A stretch of DNA of 64,000 nucleotides, taken from contig DYJC01000005.1 in the NCBI GenBank assembly GCA_020723305.1, forward strand, positions 124,001 through 188,000, written 5' to 3'. Origin of the DNA: Desulfosudis oleivorans (GTDB lineage: Bacteria > Desulfobacterota > Desulfobacteria > Desulfobacterales > SURF-7). Below are positions 56,739-64,000 of the stretch, piece after piece; position 1 is the stretch's first letter; the number at the start of each line of letters is the position of its first letter. A program made the translations under genes and the position numbers. The notes beneath the pieces are model-generated. The model made no database searches, had not been told where the DNA came from, and saw only the letters and a program-made list of their open reading frames with translations.

Positions 56739-56903
56739 GATATACTTTCCTTTTATTTCAGAATTCGCCTGCAATATCTGTGATCATAGCAAGAAATTCA
56801 GGACAATACTACCAAAGATGCACAAACGATGAAAAATAGTTTTCCAAAGCGTATCCATTCTTTTTTCAATTTTTTTAAAAAAATTGTTGCTTTTTATTTT
56901 TTG

Positions 56904-56925
56904 TTTGTTTATATAATGAAACAAA
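56904..56925 (+). promoter_or_regulatory. operator over the repressor promoter
   Basis: TTTGTTT (56904-56910) and AAACAAA (56919-56925) form a perfect 7-bp inverted repeat with an 8-nt spacer. The spacer holds a consensus TATAAT (56912-56917), so a bound repressor would block its own promoter. The core is TTGTTT-N8-AAACAA; a near copy occurs at 57716-57735. Confidence 0.65.
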
Positions 56926-56976
56926 TAGAATTCAATTGATCGTAACCCTAATAACATCCGGATTAAGGTATTCACA

Positions 56977-57630
56977 ATGCCGACATCAAAATTTGATTCT
57001 TTTCTCCACAGGGTCTATTCCGCAACTGGAATCAACTCCCAAAATGAGTTGGCATCTGCATTAAATATCAACCGGTCTGCCATTACGCAGGCTAAAAAAA
57101 AGAATGACTTTCCGGCAAAGTGGCTGCTGGACTTATATCGGTTATTCGGACTCAATCCAGACTGGATTGAAACCGGTAACGGCCCCACCTATTTAAAACC
57201 ATCCGATTCCCATGGCTTTGAATTCAAAGGCATTCCCAAAGTAAAAGCCAGGCTTTGTGCCGGAGGTGGCTCCTTTGAGGTTGGTTCTGAAATTGAAGGA
57301 TACTATTCCTTTCGAACCGAGTGGCTTCTTCAGAAAGGCAATTCGGACAATATGGTACTGATGGATATTTTTGGAAACAGCATGACACCGGAACTGAAAG
57401 ATGGAGACACGGTACTGGTTGACGAATCCCAAAAAGCTGTTCTGGCTGGAGCATTGTATGCCATTGGAATCGATGATACCATTATGGTGAAACGGGTTGA
57501 AAAACATCCGAACAAGCTGGTGCTGATCAGTGATAACAAGGATTATTCTCCGATTTTTCTGCGTAATGAAGAGATGGATACGATTCGTATTATTGGAAAG
57601 GTCATCTGGGTATGCAGAGAATTTCGATAA
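56977..57630 (+). CDS. S24-peptidase repressor (CI/LexA-like)
   Basis: Residues 1-65 form a helix-turn-helix (NELASALNINRSAITQAKKK) like phage CI repressors. The C-terminal half is a LexA/UmuD-type S24 peptidase with GNSMTPELKDGD (Ser135) and MVKR (Lys172). An Ala-Gly bond at 95-96 (LCAGGG) could be the self-cleavage site, which would tie derepression to DNA damage through RecA*. The SD before ATG 56977 is poor. Operators overlap its own promoter and the next gene's. Length is 217 aa. Confidence 0.88.
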   Translation: MPTSKFDSFLHRVYSATGINSQNELASALNINRSAITQAKKKNDFPAKWLLDLYRLFGLNPDWIETGNGPTYLKPSDSHGFEFKGIPKVKARLCAGGGSFEVGSEIEGYYSFRTEWLLQKGNSDNMVLMDIFGNSMTPELKDGDTVLVDESQKAVLAGALYAIGIDDTIMVKRVEKHPNKLVLISDNKDYSPIFLRNEEMDTIRIIGKVIWVCREFR

Positions 57631-57693
57631 AAAAATCATACAATGGCGCCTGCATGTTTTTTTTATTTTCGCAGTGTTTATTTAAATATATTA

Positions 57694-57735
57694 TTTATTA
57701 TATTGATAAACAAACTTGTTTTTCTCTTGAAACAA
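57694..57735 (+). promoter_or_regulatory. repressor operator cluster upstream of the 57-aa gene
   Basis: TTGTTT (57716-57721) and AAACAA (57730-57735) repeat the 8-nt-spaced operator seen at 56904. A second, imperfect copy (TTTATT-N8-AAACAA, 57694-57713) lies 22 bp upstream on the same helical face. They lie in an AT-rich promoter-like region 29 nt before the ATG at 57764. Confidence 0.55.
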
Positions 57736-57763
57736 CCCTTGCTTTCAACAGGAGATCAAAAAA

Positions 57764-57937
57764 ATGACCAAGCACATCTTTGTTCAAAACCACCACGAAT
57801 ATTTTGAATATCATGGGAACACGATGGTTGTAAGGATCAAAAAAGGAACTGGAAACACCATAAGCCGCGATTGGATAATGTTTGATTCAGTGGAAGAAGC
57901 TCAGGACTTTTTTAATGACAATATCGAAGGTCCATAA
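57764..57937 (+). CDS. small protein, 57 aa, repressor-linked
   Basis: AGGAGA precedes an ATG at 57764 by 8 nt. The 57 codons begin MTKHIFVQNHHEYFEYHGN and continue TMVVRIKKGTGNTISRDWIM, ending in an acidic helix (SVEEAQDFFNDN). Mixed beta strands and a final helix suggest a small folded protein. There is no signal or membrane segment. I do not recognise a family. Its promoter carries the repressor's operator, so it is probably the regulated product. Confidence 0.68.
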   Translation: MTKHIFVQNHHEYFEYHGNTMVVRIKKGTGNTISRDWIMFDSVEEAQDFFNDNIEGP

Positions 57938-57967
57938 AATTCTGCTCAGCCATCATTGGGCAAGCTA

Positions 57968-58010
57968 CTCTGTTTAGATAAAAACGGAAACCCCCTGTTT
58001 TTTGACAGAG
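57968..58010 (+). other. long hairpin before the 31-aa peptide gene
   Basis: CTCTGT (57968-57973) and AAAAAC (57980-57985) pair with GTTTTT (57997-58002) and ACAGAG (58005-58010), giving an interrupted 12-bp stem around a C-rich loop. No T run follows. It could be a leader structure controlling the peptide's ribosome site 20 nt downstream, or end the 57-aa message. Confidence 0.45.
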
Positions 58011-58040
58011 CAGCACGAAAAAAGCATGCGGAGGGAGAAA

Positions 58041-58136
58041 ATGATACAAACAATAATTGATTATTTATTGGAATGTATGTTCATGTTCGTCATTCTCAGT
58101 GTTTCGGTACTGGGAACACTGGTTGTGGGATTGTAA
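58041..58136 (+). CDS. 31-residue hydrophobic peptide
   Basis: GGAGGGAG, one of the best ribosome sites in the window, lies 4-7 nt before an ATG that opens 31 codons. The peptide starts MIQTIIDYLLEC and ends VSVLGTLVVGL, forming a single transmembrane helix. Size, hydrophobicity and the structured leader resemble type I toxin peptides or small membrane regulators. No antisense RNA is seen by eye. The rest of the gap to 58204 holds nothing. Confidence 0.5.
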   Translation: MIQTIIDYLLECMFMFVILSVSVLGTLVVGL

Positions 58137-58204
58137 GTCTTACCATTTGGAAAGAACGAATCATTCCGATTTTAACGTTATTCTCAAATTGTGATCCACT
58201 CTTG

Positions 58205-61012
58205 TTATATCGTATTAATTTTTTCAGGCTCCTGAGTTGGCTCTTTTTCCGCTCCTGAAGTATCCATCTCGTCTTCAGAGGGCTCAGCCGCCGGTTCTTT
58301 ATTTTCAACAGGTGGACTCACATCCGTTTTTTCCGGATCTTCCGGCGCCGGCGCTGTAATCTCTGAATCCTTCCCTTGTTTTTCCATGGGTTCATTCAAA
58401 TTTTCAGCTTCTGTCTTTACCGGTGCTGCCTGTTCGGTTGCAGTTGGAAACCGTCTTTTTTGCCGCTCTATTCTTTTTTGAAGTTTTCCTTCCAGCGCCT
58501 CGATCGCTTCCTCCAGGGATGATGCCATCGCAACAACCTCTCCCTGGCTCACGATCAACCGTTTTAATTCCGGTATCTTCAGGCGTGTGGCTGAACTCAG
58601 ATAGACCGGCTGAATATACAATACAATTTTCCCTATCGGCAGGACAATCATCCGGCCTCGGATCACCTCGGAACCAGCCTGATCCCAGAGAGTAAGCTGC
58701 TGGGAAATATCCGTATCCTGATCGATCAGTGTGTTGATCTGGGAAGGACCGTAAACCTGAATTCCCTTTGGAAAAGTATAGATGAAAATCTTGCCGTAAT
58801 TTTTTTCATCACATCCTGCAATCGCCAGTGCACTTAAATTACTTCTTCCAATCGGACTCAACGGGCTTAATAACAGAAATTCATGTTTTTTCGGATCGAT
58901 CAAATTCAATGTAAGATGATATGGTTTCATGGATACGGACTGATCTGCGGAAGAAGGCCTGGGCAGTTCCCAGGCATCCGCATGAATATAAAACATCTCC
59001 GGATCTGGTTGATGATAATCGCCATACATCGCCAGCTGACAGCCAAACAGATCTTTGGGATAAGAAAGATGCGGTTTCAGTTCCGTATCTATTTCATCAA
59101 GGGGTTTGAGCAGATTCGGATAAATTGTATCATATGTAAGAATAATCGGATCGTTTTTCGAGGCAATGTAATAATCGATGGACCCGTTGTATGCGTCCAC
59201 AACGATTTTTACCGAGTTTCGAATATAGTTAAATTTTCCTTCGAACGGCTGGGCATTGGGATAGAGACCGGAAACCGTATAGGCATCCTGAATCCAGAAA
59301 AGGCCTTTGGATGTAGTCACCATATATGGATCATCGTCCAGATGAAAAAAGGGCGTCAGCAATTTGATGGCTTCCCGAATGTTCCGCCGGAATAAAATCC
59401 GGCTTTTTTCCATGGTCTTTGTTGTGGTTATGATATTCCGGTCATGAAAGTAGACGCCAAACATCAATTTCTCGAACAAAGATGAAAGCGGTATTCCTCC
59501 GGTTCCTTCATAGCCTACCAGTGTATTGGCTTCATCATTGGGATGATCGATCTCTCCCTCTTCGTTGGGTACAATGACATAGTCATATTGGCCTAGCCCA
59601 TAATAGATACCCGGATTCGTTACCTGCATGCCATAATCTGACTTGATGGGCATGTCACGGAGAAACCAGGTCATGGATTCATCTCCTCCCTGGGCTGCAG
59701 GGGTCATGACAATACCGTATCCGTGAGTATACTGCAGGTGTCTGCTCTGCCAGGTCCGTGCAGAATCCGGAAGATTTTGAAGATCCAGCTCTCTTGGAGC
59801 CAGATATACCTGCTGATATCGACCCGAAATATGATACCTCCCGACATCCACTCCATGGAAATTATAATAGGGTTTGATCCCCTGGATCTGTTTGTACACA
59901 TCATCCAGAAGGTTCCTGTCCCAGACAGGGATGTTCCGAAGATTTTCCCGGACGACCGGATCTCCTATGATATTGAATGTCTGTTCAATATCATAACGGG
60001 TCTTTTTGATCCTGGTTAAATCATAAGCAGCCAGGGTGGACTTGATATTGTTTTCAATATACGGCTTTTCATACGCAACGACATTGGCCTCTATCAGATT
60101 TTGTTCAATCTCTCTAGATAAAAAATCAGAATTGGCTCCAAGCAAAGAGATCACCAGCAAGATGCCAAAAACAATAATTTTCTTAACCCCTTTCCCTTTT
60201 ACCATGTAATAGATAACCGAAACCGCCGTACAGACAAAAAAGATCGCCGAGCATACAATCAGGGGCAGGATAATCATCATCTCTGTATATCCCGGGCCAA
60301 AAAATTGAGGCTGATGTTTGTCCGTGTAAAGAAGAGAGTATCCCTGCAATACAAATCCCCAGACCTGGATGGCTACAGCAAACAGAAGCAGCAGGCTGAC
60401 ATGAATTTTCGCACCTGCTGGAAAATCCTGATCTTTTCCTTTCAGAATCCTTCTTTCAATCCAGTACAGAAAGGCGATACTGATCAGCAGAAGCAAAGAG
60501 ATCAATAATAGTTCGTTCTGAATGAGCTTGAAAAACGGAAAGGAAAATAGATAAAAACTGATATCATGCCCGAAAACAGGGTCTTTGACTCCAGAAGCCT
60601 TACCAAATAGGAATAACAATCCCTTTTCCCATTGCTGATAAAAAGGAAGGGCAATCGGTATTGCCAGAACAATGGAAAGTGGGAAATAGATTTTCATGGA
60701 CCCGGATCGAAACATCTCAATGAGTTTGCGATAGGCTTTCTGATTTACATCCGATTCGGATGTGGACCCGAGATACCGGGAAGCGATCCAGAAATTGAAA
60801 AAAAAGATACCAAAGAACACCGCGATGACCCCGCCAAATGTTACATACTTATAGAGAAATCGCTGCCAAAAATAAAACTCATACCCAAGGGATTTGAACC
60901 ACCATCGATCGATGAAAAAATCAAGCGACCGAAAGGTGAAACCCAGGTAAAAAATGCCGCCGGCAATAATGAGGCTGCCCAGAAGGAGTACCCAATTTTT
61001 TAAGTTCCGCAT
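58205..61012 (-). CDS. UPF0182 family membrane protein
   Basis: Seven or so N-terminal transmembrane helices (within residues 1-300) precede a large soluble, probably periplasmic region. Its UPF0182 motifs include ARTWQSRHLQYTHGYG, PGIYYGLGQYDYV and VGYEGTGGIPLSSLFEKLMF. The C-terminal 90 residues are a low-complexity acidic Pro/Glu tail. Its length of 935 aa is typical. The function is unknown; the family is widely distributed in bacteria. The gene stands alone. Confidence 0.9.
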   Translation of the reverse strand: MRNLKNWVLLLGSLIIAGGIFYLGFTFRSLDFFIDRWWFKSLGYEFYFWQRFLYKYVTFGGVIAVFFGIFFFNFWIASRYLGSTSESDVNQKAYRKLIEMFRSGSMKIYFPLSIVLAIPIALPFYQQWEKGLLFLFGKASGVKDPVFGHDISFYLFSFPFFKLIQNELLLISLLLLISIAFLYWIERRILKGKDQDFPAGAKIHVSLLLLFAVAIQVWGFVLQGYSLLYTDKHQPQFFGPGYTEMMIILPLIVCSAIFFVCTAVSVIYYMVKGKGVKKIIVFGILLVISLLGANSDFLSREIEQNLIEANVVAYEKPYIENNIKSTLAAYDLTRIKKTRYDIEQTFNIIGDPVVRENLRNIPVWDRNLLDDVYKQIQGIKPYYNFHGVDVGRYHISGRYQQVYLAPRELDLQNLPDSARTWQSRHLQYTHGYGIVMTPAAQGGDESMTWFLRDMPIKSDYGMQVTNPGIYYGLGQYDYVIVPNEEGEIDHPNDEANTLVGYEGTGGIPLSSLFEKLMFGVYFHDRNIITTTKTMEKSRILFRRNIREAIKLLTPFFHLDDDPYMVTTSKGLFWIQDAYTVSGLYPNAQPFEGKFNYIRNSVKIVVDAYNGSIDYYIASKNDPIILTYDTIYPNLLKPLDEIDTELKPHLSYPKDLFGCQLAMYGDYHQPDPEMFYIHADAWELPRPSSADQSVSMKPYHLTLNLIDPKKHEFLLLSPLSPIGRSNLSALAIAGCDEKNYGKIFIYTFPKGIQVYGPSQINTLIDQDTDISQQLTLWDQAGSEVIRGRMIVLPIGKIVLYIQPVYLSSATRLKIPELKRLIVSQGEVVAMASSLEEAIEALEGKLQKRIERQKRRFPTATEQAAPVKTEAENLNEPMEKQGKDSEITAPAPEDPEKTDVSPPVENKEPAAEPSEDEMDTSGAEKEPTQEPEKINTI

Positions 61013-61155
61013 ATTTTTTCCTTTTCCTGTATCGATATTTCAGTACAGATATCATTACATCATTCAGAAATACAAGATTTTGTGCAATATTTTTTGATCC
61101 ATGACTGATGAAATACACTTATCTTCTTGGTTATAAAAATCTCTCATGATGGTCA

Positions 61156-61362
61156 ATGAAAAAACTGTACGATTTTCACATCATAGGATTGATTGTTGCC
61201 AAGGATCTATTTTTGAATATACAGCTTCCTCAGGCCCGGATTGATTTTCGATATGTCTTTCCTCATGTAGGATACAAAGGAGGGCTTAAAAAAAATGTGG
61301 GTCTTTGCTTGGAAATTGATCGAGGAACCCTTTATGAATTCCTGGAAGGCAGGGTAAAGTAA
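61156..61362 (+). CDS. possible small ORF, 68 aa
   Basis: An ATG at 61156 opens 68 codons in the 318-nt gap between UPF0182 and the histidine kinase. The last 31 nt overlap the convergent kinase gene. There is no ribosome site, and the product resembles nothing I know. It may be a chance frame or gene remnant. The rest of the gap (61013-61155) is AT-rich and without features. Confidence 0.22.
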   Translation: MKKLYDFHIIGLIVAKDLFLNIQLPQARIDFRYVFPHVGYKGGLKKNVGLCLEIDRGTLYEFLEGRVK

Positions 61363-63800
61363 AAAGTTGTTCCCTTTCCAACCTCGGAATCCAGCCAGAT
61401 CATTCCACCGTGCCGCTCAATGATTTTTTTAACAATGGTCAACCCTGCACCGATTCCGCCACCGTATTTATCTCTGCTGTGAAGCCGCTTGAAAATCATG
61501 AAAATTTTCTCTTTATGCTTTTCAGGAATACCAATGCCATTATCCCGAACATAATAAACCGGAAAGGTAATTTTTTCAGCCTGAGATTCAGGCGGATTCC
61601 ATTTTCCCGTATTACTTTGTAAAAAACCGATCTCAATCTGTTTCTCCGGTTTTTCATTGTATTTGATTGCATTGGAAACCAGATTGAAGAATACTTCACT
61701 GATGCGAATGGCATCACATTGAATGGTTGGAAGACGGCTGGGCACGAATATCTGAACCCTCTGGTCAGGAAAAGAGGATTCTATGCTTTCTTTGACCTCG
61801 ACAATCAAACCATTCAGATCCACAGGGGTATATATAAGATCGGTTCGTCCCACCTGAGAATAAGTCAGAAGAGACTGGATCAGGTCTTCTTCCCGTTTGC
61901 AAAGCCGCTTGAGGGTCTCGAGTTTATTTTTTCCTTCTGTATCGATTGTATCACTATAGTCTTCCATTAAAAAGGTTGCATAATTGGAAATGCCTCTGAG
62001 CGGCTCTCGCAAGTCATGGGAAGCAATGTAGGCAAAATCATCCAGTTCCCGGTTGCTTTTTTGAAGTGCTTCCTCCATTTTCTTGCGATCCGTCACATCA
62101 TGTATAATGGAATAGAGCAGCTGTTTCCCTGCCACAATGATCGGACCGCTGAAAACCTCTACATCCCGGATCTCCCCGCTTGCCAGACGGTGATGAAAAT
62201 AAAATTGATTCTTTTTTTTTTCATTGGCCAGTTTGATATCAACAGCCAATGCTTCCGGAGACATGGTATTGATATCCGATATTTTCATTTTCAGCAGGGT
62301 CTCCTGATCATATTGATAATAGATCGCAGCAGCAGGATTTGCATCCATGATGCAGCCATTTTCCGGATCGATCAGCAACATCACGGCATGGTTGTTGTGG
62401 AACAAACTTTTGTATCGCTTCTCGCTTTCCCGTAGCTTTTGTTCCGCTCTTTTACTTTCACTGATGTCTTCAAACACCGTAGCAAACGTTTCCGGCTTGG
62501 GGGAAAAAACCGACACCCGAAAATGCTTGTTCATTGGTTTAATATAGGTTTCAAAAAATGTCGGCTGCCCGGTCAAAGCAACATTCTTGAACTGTTCAAA
62601 ATAGGGTGGTATCTCTGAATTGTTTATCTCCCGCCCGGTTTTGCCCATTGCCGCATCGCGGGATATTCCGGTGTGCTTCGTAAAGGCTGGATTGACATCC
62701 GTAATCTGATAATCCACGGGTTCACGTTCCGGATTGTACACAAGATCGTGAATTGCTATGCCCTCAATGGAAGCTTCAAAAAGCTTACGGAACCGATTTT
62801 CACTGTCAACCAATGCCTGCTGGATGATTTTTCTTTTGGTTATTTCCCGAAGAGAAAGAATTGTTGAGGTGTATTTTTCACTGACATCCAGCATGGAAGC
62901 GGATTGAACCTCAAAATAGCGTCTTTCAAAATTGATGACCGCGCTGCATTCTATTACACTTTCCGGTGTATCGTTGACTGAAAATTTCTTGATGATAGAG
63001 TCAATCCAGGGGAAAACATCCTTCAACGGGCATCCGATAACCGTGCTGCATGTCACGTTCTGATTTTTATCTGAAGTTTCAATTTGAAAAAATCGGTTGT
63101 CCTCCGGTTTGTAATAGATTGCGCCGGGTATGCTGGCTGAATCGATCAAAGACATGGCTGCATGGTTCACATTAACGATATCATGCCTTTCGTTCACAAT
63201 TATGGCAGGATCGGAAAGGCTTTCGAAAACCGTCAGGTATGCATTTTTCTCATTGGTCATCCGGCGATTGTTGGCCTGAAGCTCTTTGATAAATGCATCC
63301 TGATCCTTGCCGCTCCAATCCTGGCAGAATGCGATCTCAATGCGATCAAAGCTTCTGTCAATAAAAAGACGGGCCAACTCAAGGTTATAGCCTTCATCTT
63401 TCTTTTCTTGAATCAGATCCACATAACTCTGGCGATAATACTTCATCAAACCCAAAAACATGGAAAGGCTGACACCGCGTTCACGATGGCGCCTGGCTTC
63501 GATTACTCCGAAACGGGTAAGCGGATCATTCTGAAAATCATCGTCCGGGTTCATCTCCGGAATACATCCATAATGATCCACTCCTTTTGTCAATAATTCG
63601 GAAAGACCTGAAATCGATAATCGCCAGGCCTCTGCCAGTGTGGAGGTGTATTTTGTATAATCATGAATTTTAGCATAATGGAGGATCCGGTGAATAAGCC
63701 AATCTTCGTTTGCATGGATGATTCTAAATACTTTTTCCAATGTCATGTAAAGACTCGCTTTCAGGATAATGGTCTCTTTTTCACTTTTATGGACTGACAT
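61332..63800 (-). CDS. cytosolic multi-PAS sensor histidine kinase
   Basis: 822 residues. An all-helical N-terminal sensor (about 1-185, with RHRERGVSLSMFLGLMKYYR) resembles RsbR-N/globin-like input domains. PAS domains follow near 195-320, 330-450 and 455-580. A HisKA helix comes next (SHDLREPLRGISNYATFL, His about 596), then a HATPase (NLVSNAIKYNE, DNGIGIPEKHKEKIF, GGGIGAGLTIVKKI). There is no TM helix and no receiver. The ATG overlaps the stop of a GGDEF-domain sequence (TAATG). It lacks a nearby cognate regulator. Confidence 0.9.
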   Translation of the reverse strand: MSVHKSEKETIILKASLYMTLEKVFRIIHANEDWLIHRILHYAKIHDYTKYTSTLAEAWRLSISGLSELLTKGVDHYGCIPEMNPDDDFQNDPLTRFGVIEARRHRERGVSLSMFLGLMKYYRQSYVDLIQEKKDEGYNLELARLFIDRSFDRIEIAFCQDWSGKDQDAFIKELQANNRRMTNEKNAYLTVFESLSDPAIIVNERHDIVNVNHAAMSLIDSASIPGAIYYKPEDNRFFQIETSDKNQNVTCSTVIGCPLKDVFPWIDSIIKKFSVNDTPESVIECSAVINFERRYFEVQSASMLDVSEKYTSTILSLREITKRKIIQQALVDSENRFRKLFEASIEGIAIHDLVYNPEREPVDYQITDVNPAFTKHTGISRDAAMGKTGREINNSEIPPYFEQFKNVALTGQPTFFETYIKPMNKHFRVSVFSPKPETFATVFEDISESKRAEQKLRESEKRYKSLFHNNHAVMLLIDPENGCIMDANPAAAIYYQYDQETLLKMKISDINTMSPEALAVDIKLANEKKKNQFYFHHRLASGEIRDVEVFSGPIIVAGKQLLYSIIHDVTDRKKMEEALQKSNRELDDFAYIASHDLREPLRGISNYATFLMEDYSDTIDTEGKNKLETLKRLCKREEDLIQSLLTYSQVGRTDLIYTPVDLNGLIVEVKESIESSFPDQRVQIFVPSRLPTIQCDAIRISEVFFNLVSNAIKYNEKPEKQIEIGFLQSNTGKWNPPESQAEKITFPVYYVRDNGIGIPEKHKEKIFMIFKRLHSRDKYGGGIGAGLTIVKKIIERHGGMIWLDSEVGKGTTFYFTLPSRNS

Positions 63801-64000
63801 TACTCCTTTGAGACAATACAGTTGCGACCATTTGATTTGGCTTCATACAGAGCCTGATCTGCAACGTTAAGGATGCTTTCCGCTGAATGAATTTCCTCTG
63901 TTGAAAACTTTGCGATACTGCTTCACCTCCTGTTTCAACCTGAATTTTTCCAGAGAGTTGGAGATGATTCGCGACAATGGCTTTGCGCTTAATTTGGATT
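63800..64000 (-). pseudogene. GGDEF-domain C-terminus with frameshift, cut by window edge
   Basis: Read on the minus strand, the last 30 or so codons before the TAA at 63800 give ESILNVADQALYEAKSNG, a typical diguanylate cyclase end. Upstream, a second frame gives KAIVANHLQLSGKIQVETGG, the expected preceding part. The two are joined only by a one-base shift at about 63916-63922 (there is a TGA just before the second frame). The gene is thus interrupted there, by mutation or a sequencing error. The remainder lies beyond the window. Confidence 0.65.

Noticed and set aside
57631-57690. Intrinsic terminator after the S24 repressor
   Set aside because: A T8 run follows GGCGCC, but the stem is too short to be convincing.
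56977-58136. Prophage remnant suggested by the CI-like repressor
   Set aside because: No integrase, structural or replication genes occur nearby. The neighbours are chromosomal in style.

Overview
The window is a 64 kb piece of bacterial chromosome. It probably comes from a Desulfobacterota (former Deltaproteobacteria) lineage such as Desulfobacterales. This is inferred from gene style, not from a marker gene: paired PilT-type ATPases beside a zinc-ribbon/receiver protein, DUF3786, large multi-PAS kinases, a hypCFDE block, CcdA with a separate periplasmic thioredoxin, moderate GC and frequent ATGA/TAATG start-stop overlaps. No phage, transposase, CRISPR array or rRNA is visible.

Layout. 0-8.3 kb: tRNA-Glu, a small membrane protein, an MltB-type transglycosylase, a PHP phosphatase, radA, rlmE-yebC, then nadA, lolA, an unknown gene and a zinc-ribbon thioredoxin. 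8.5-13.4 kb: a promoter with a tiny ORF and an acyl-CoA synthetase, convergent with grpE-dnaK, then a long-form SRP RNA. 13.5-18.7 kb: tilS-ftsH-folP-coaX, housekeeping genes on one strand. 18.7-24 kb (minus strand): MBL hydrolase with a 53-aa partner, a zinc-ribbon pseudo-receiver, two PilT-family ATPases, a DivIVA-domain protein and YggT. 24.1-26.9 kb: proC, ccdA, periplasmic thioredoxin, NUDIX hydrolase, ending in a 130-bp inverted-repeat element. 27.4-33.3 kb: hypC-F-D-E and apbE, with a ten-copy octamer repeat between hypD and hypE. 33.5-41.2 kb: HAMP-like membrane protein with an MBL hydrolase, GAF/HD-GYP phosphodiesterase, PflA-like radical SAM protein, an operon of EI24 protein, small protein and a kinase/pseudokinase fusion, and an RlmL-type methyltransferase.

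41.3-49.7 kb is the clearest accessory region: a four-gene minus-strand cluster of SNF2-type helicase, DUF3800 protein, type III-like Mod methyltransferase and Res helicase-nuclease. It looks like an extended type III restriction or defence module. Between DUF3800 and mod, on the opposite strand, lie a promoter-like sequence, three short hairpins (two with GNRA loops) and a T8 run: a candidate small RNA of about 60 nt.

49.9-55.7 kb: TPR lipoprotein, asd, a GAF/PAS/REC hybrid histidine kinase and a SppA-like peptidase. 55.7-58.2 kb: a DUF3786 pair, then a divergent S24-peptidase repressor. TTGTTT-N8-AAACAA palindromes overlap the repressor's own promoter and lie just upstream of a 57-aa gene, which is followed by a hairpin and a 31-aa membrane peptide. 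This looks like a small self-contained regulatory unit. 58.2-64 kb: a UPF0182 membrane protein, a multi-PAS histidine kinase, and a frameshifted GGDEF-domain C-terminus at the window edge.
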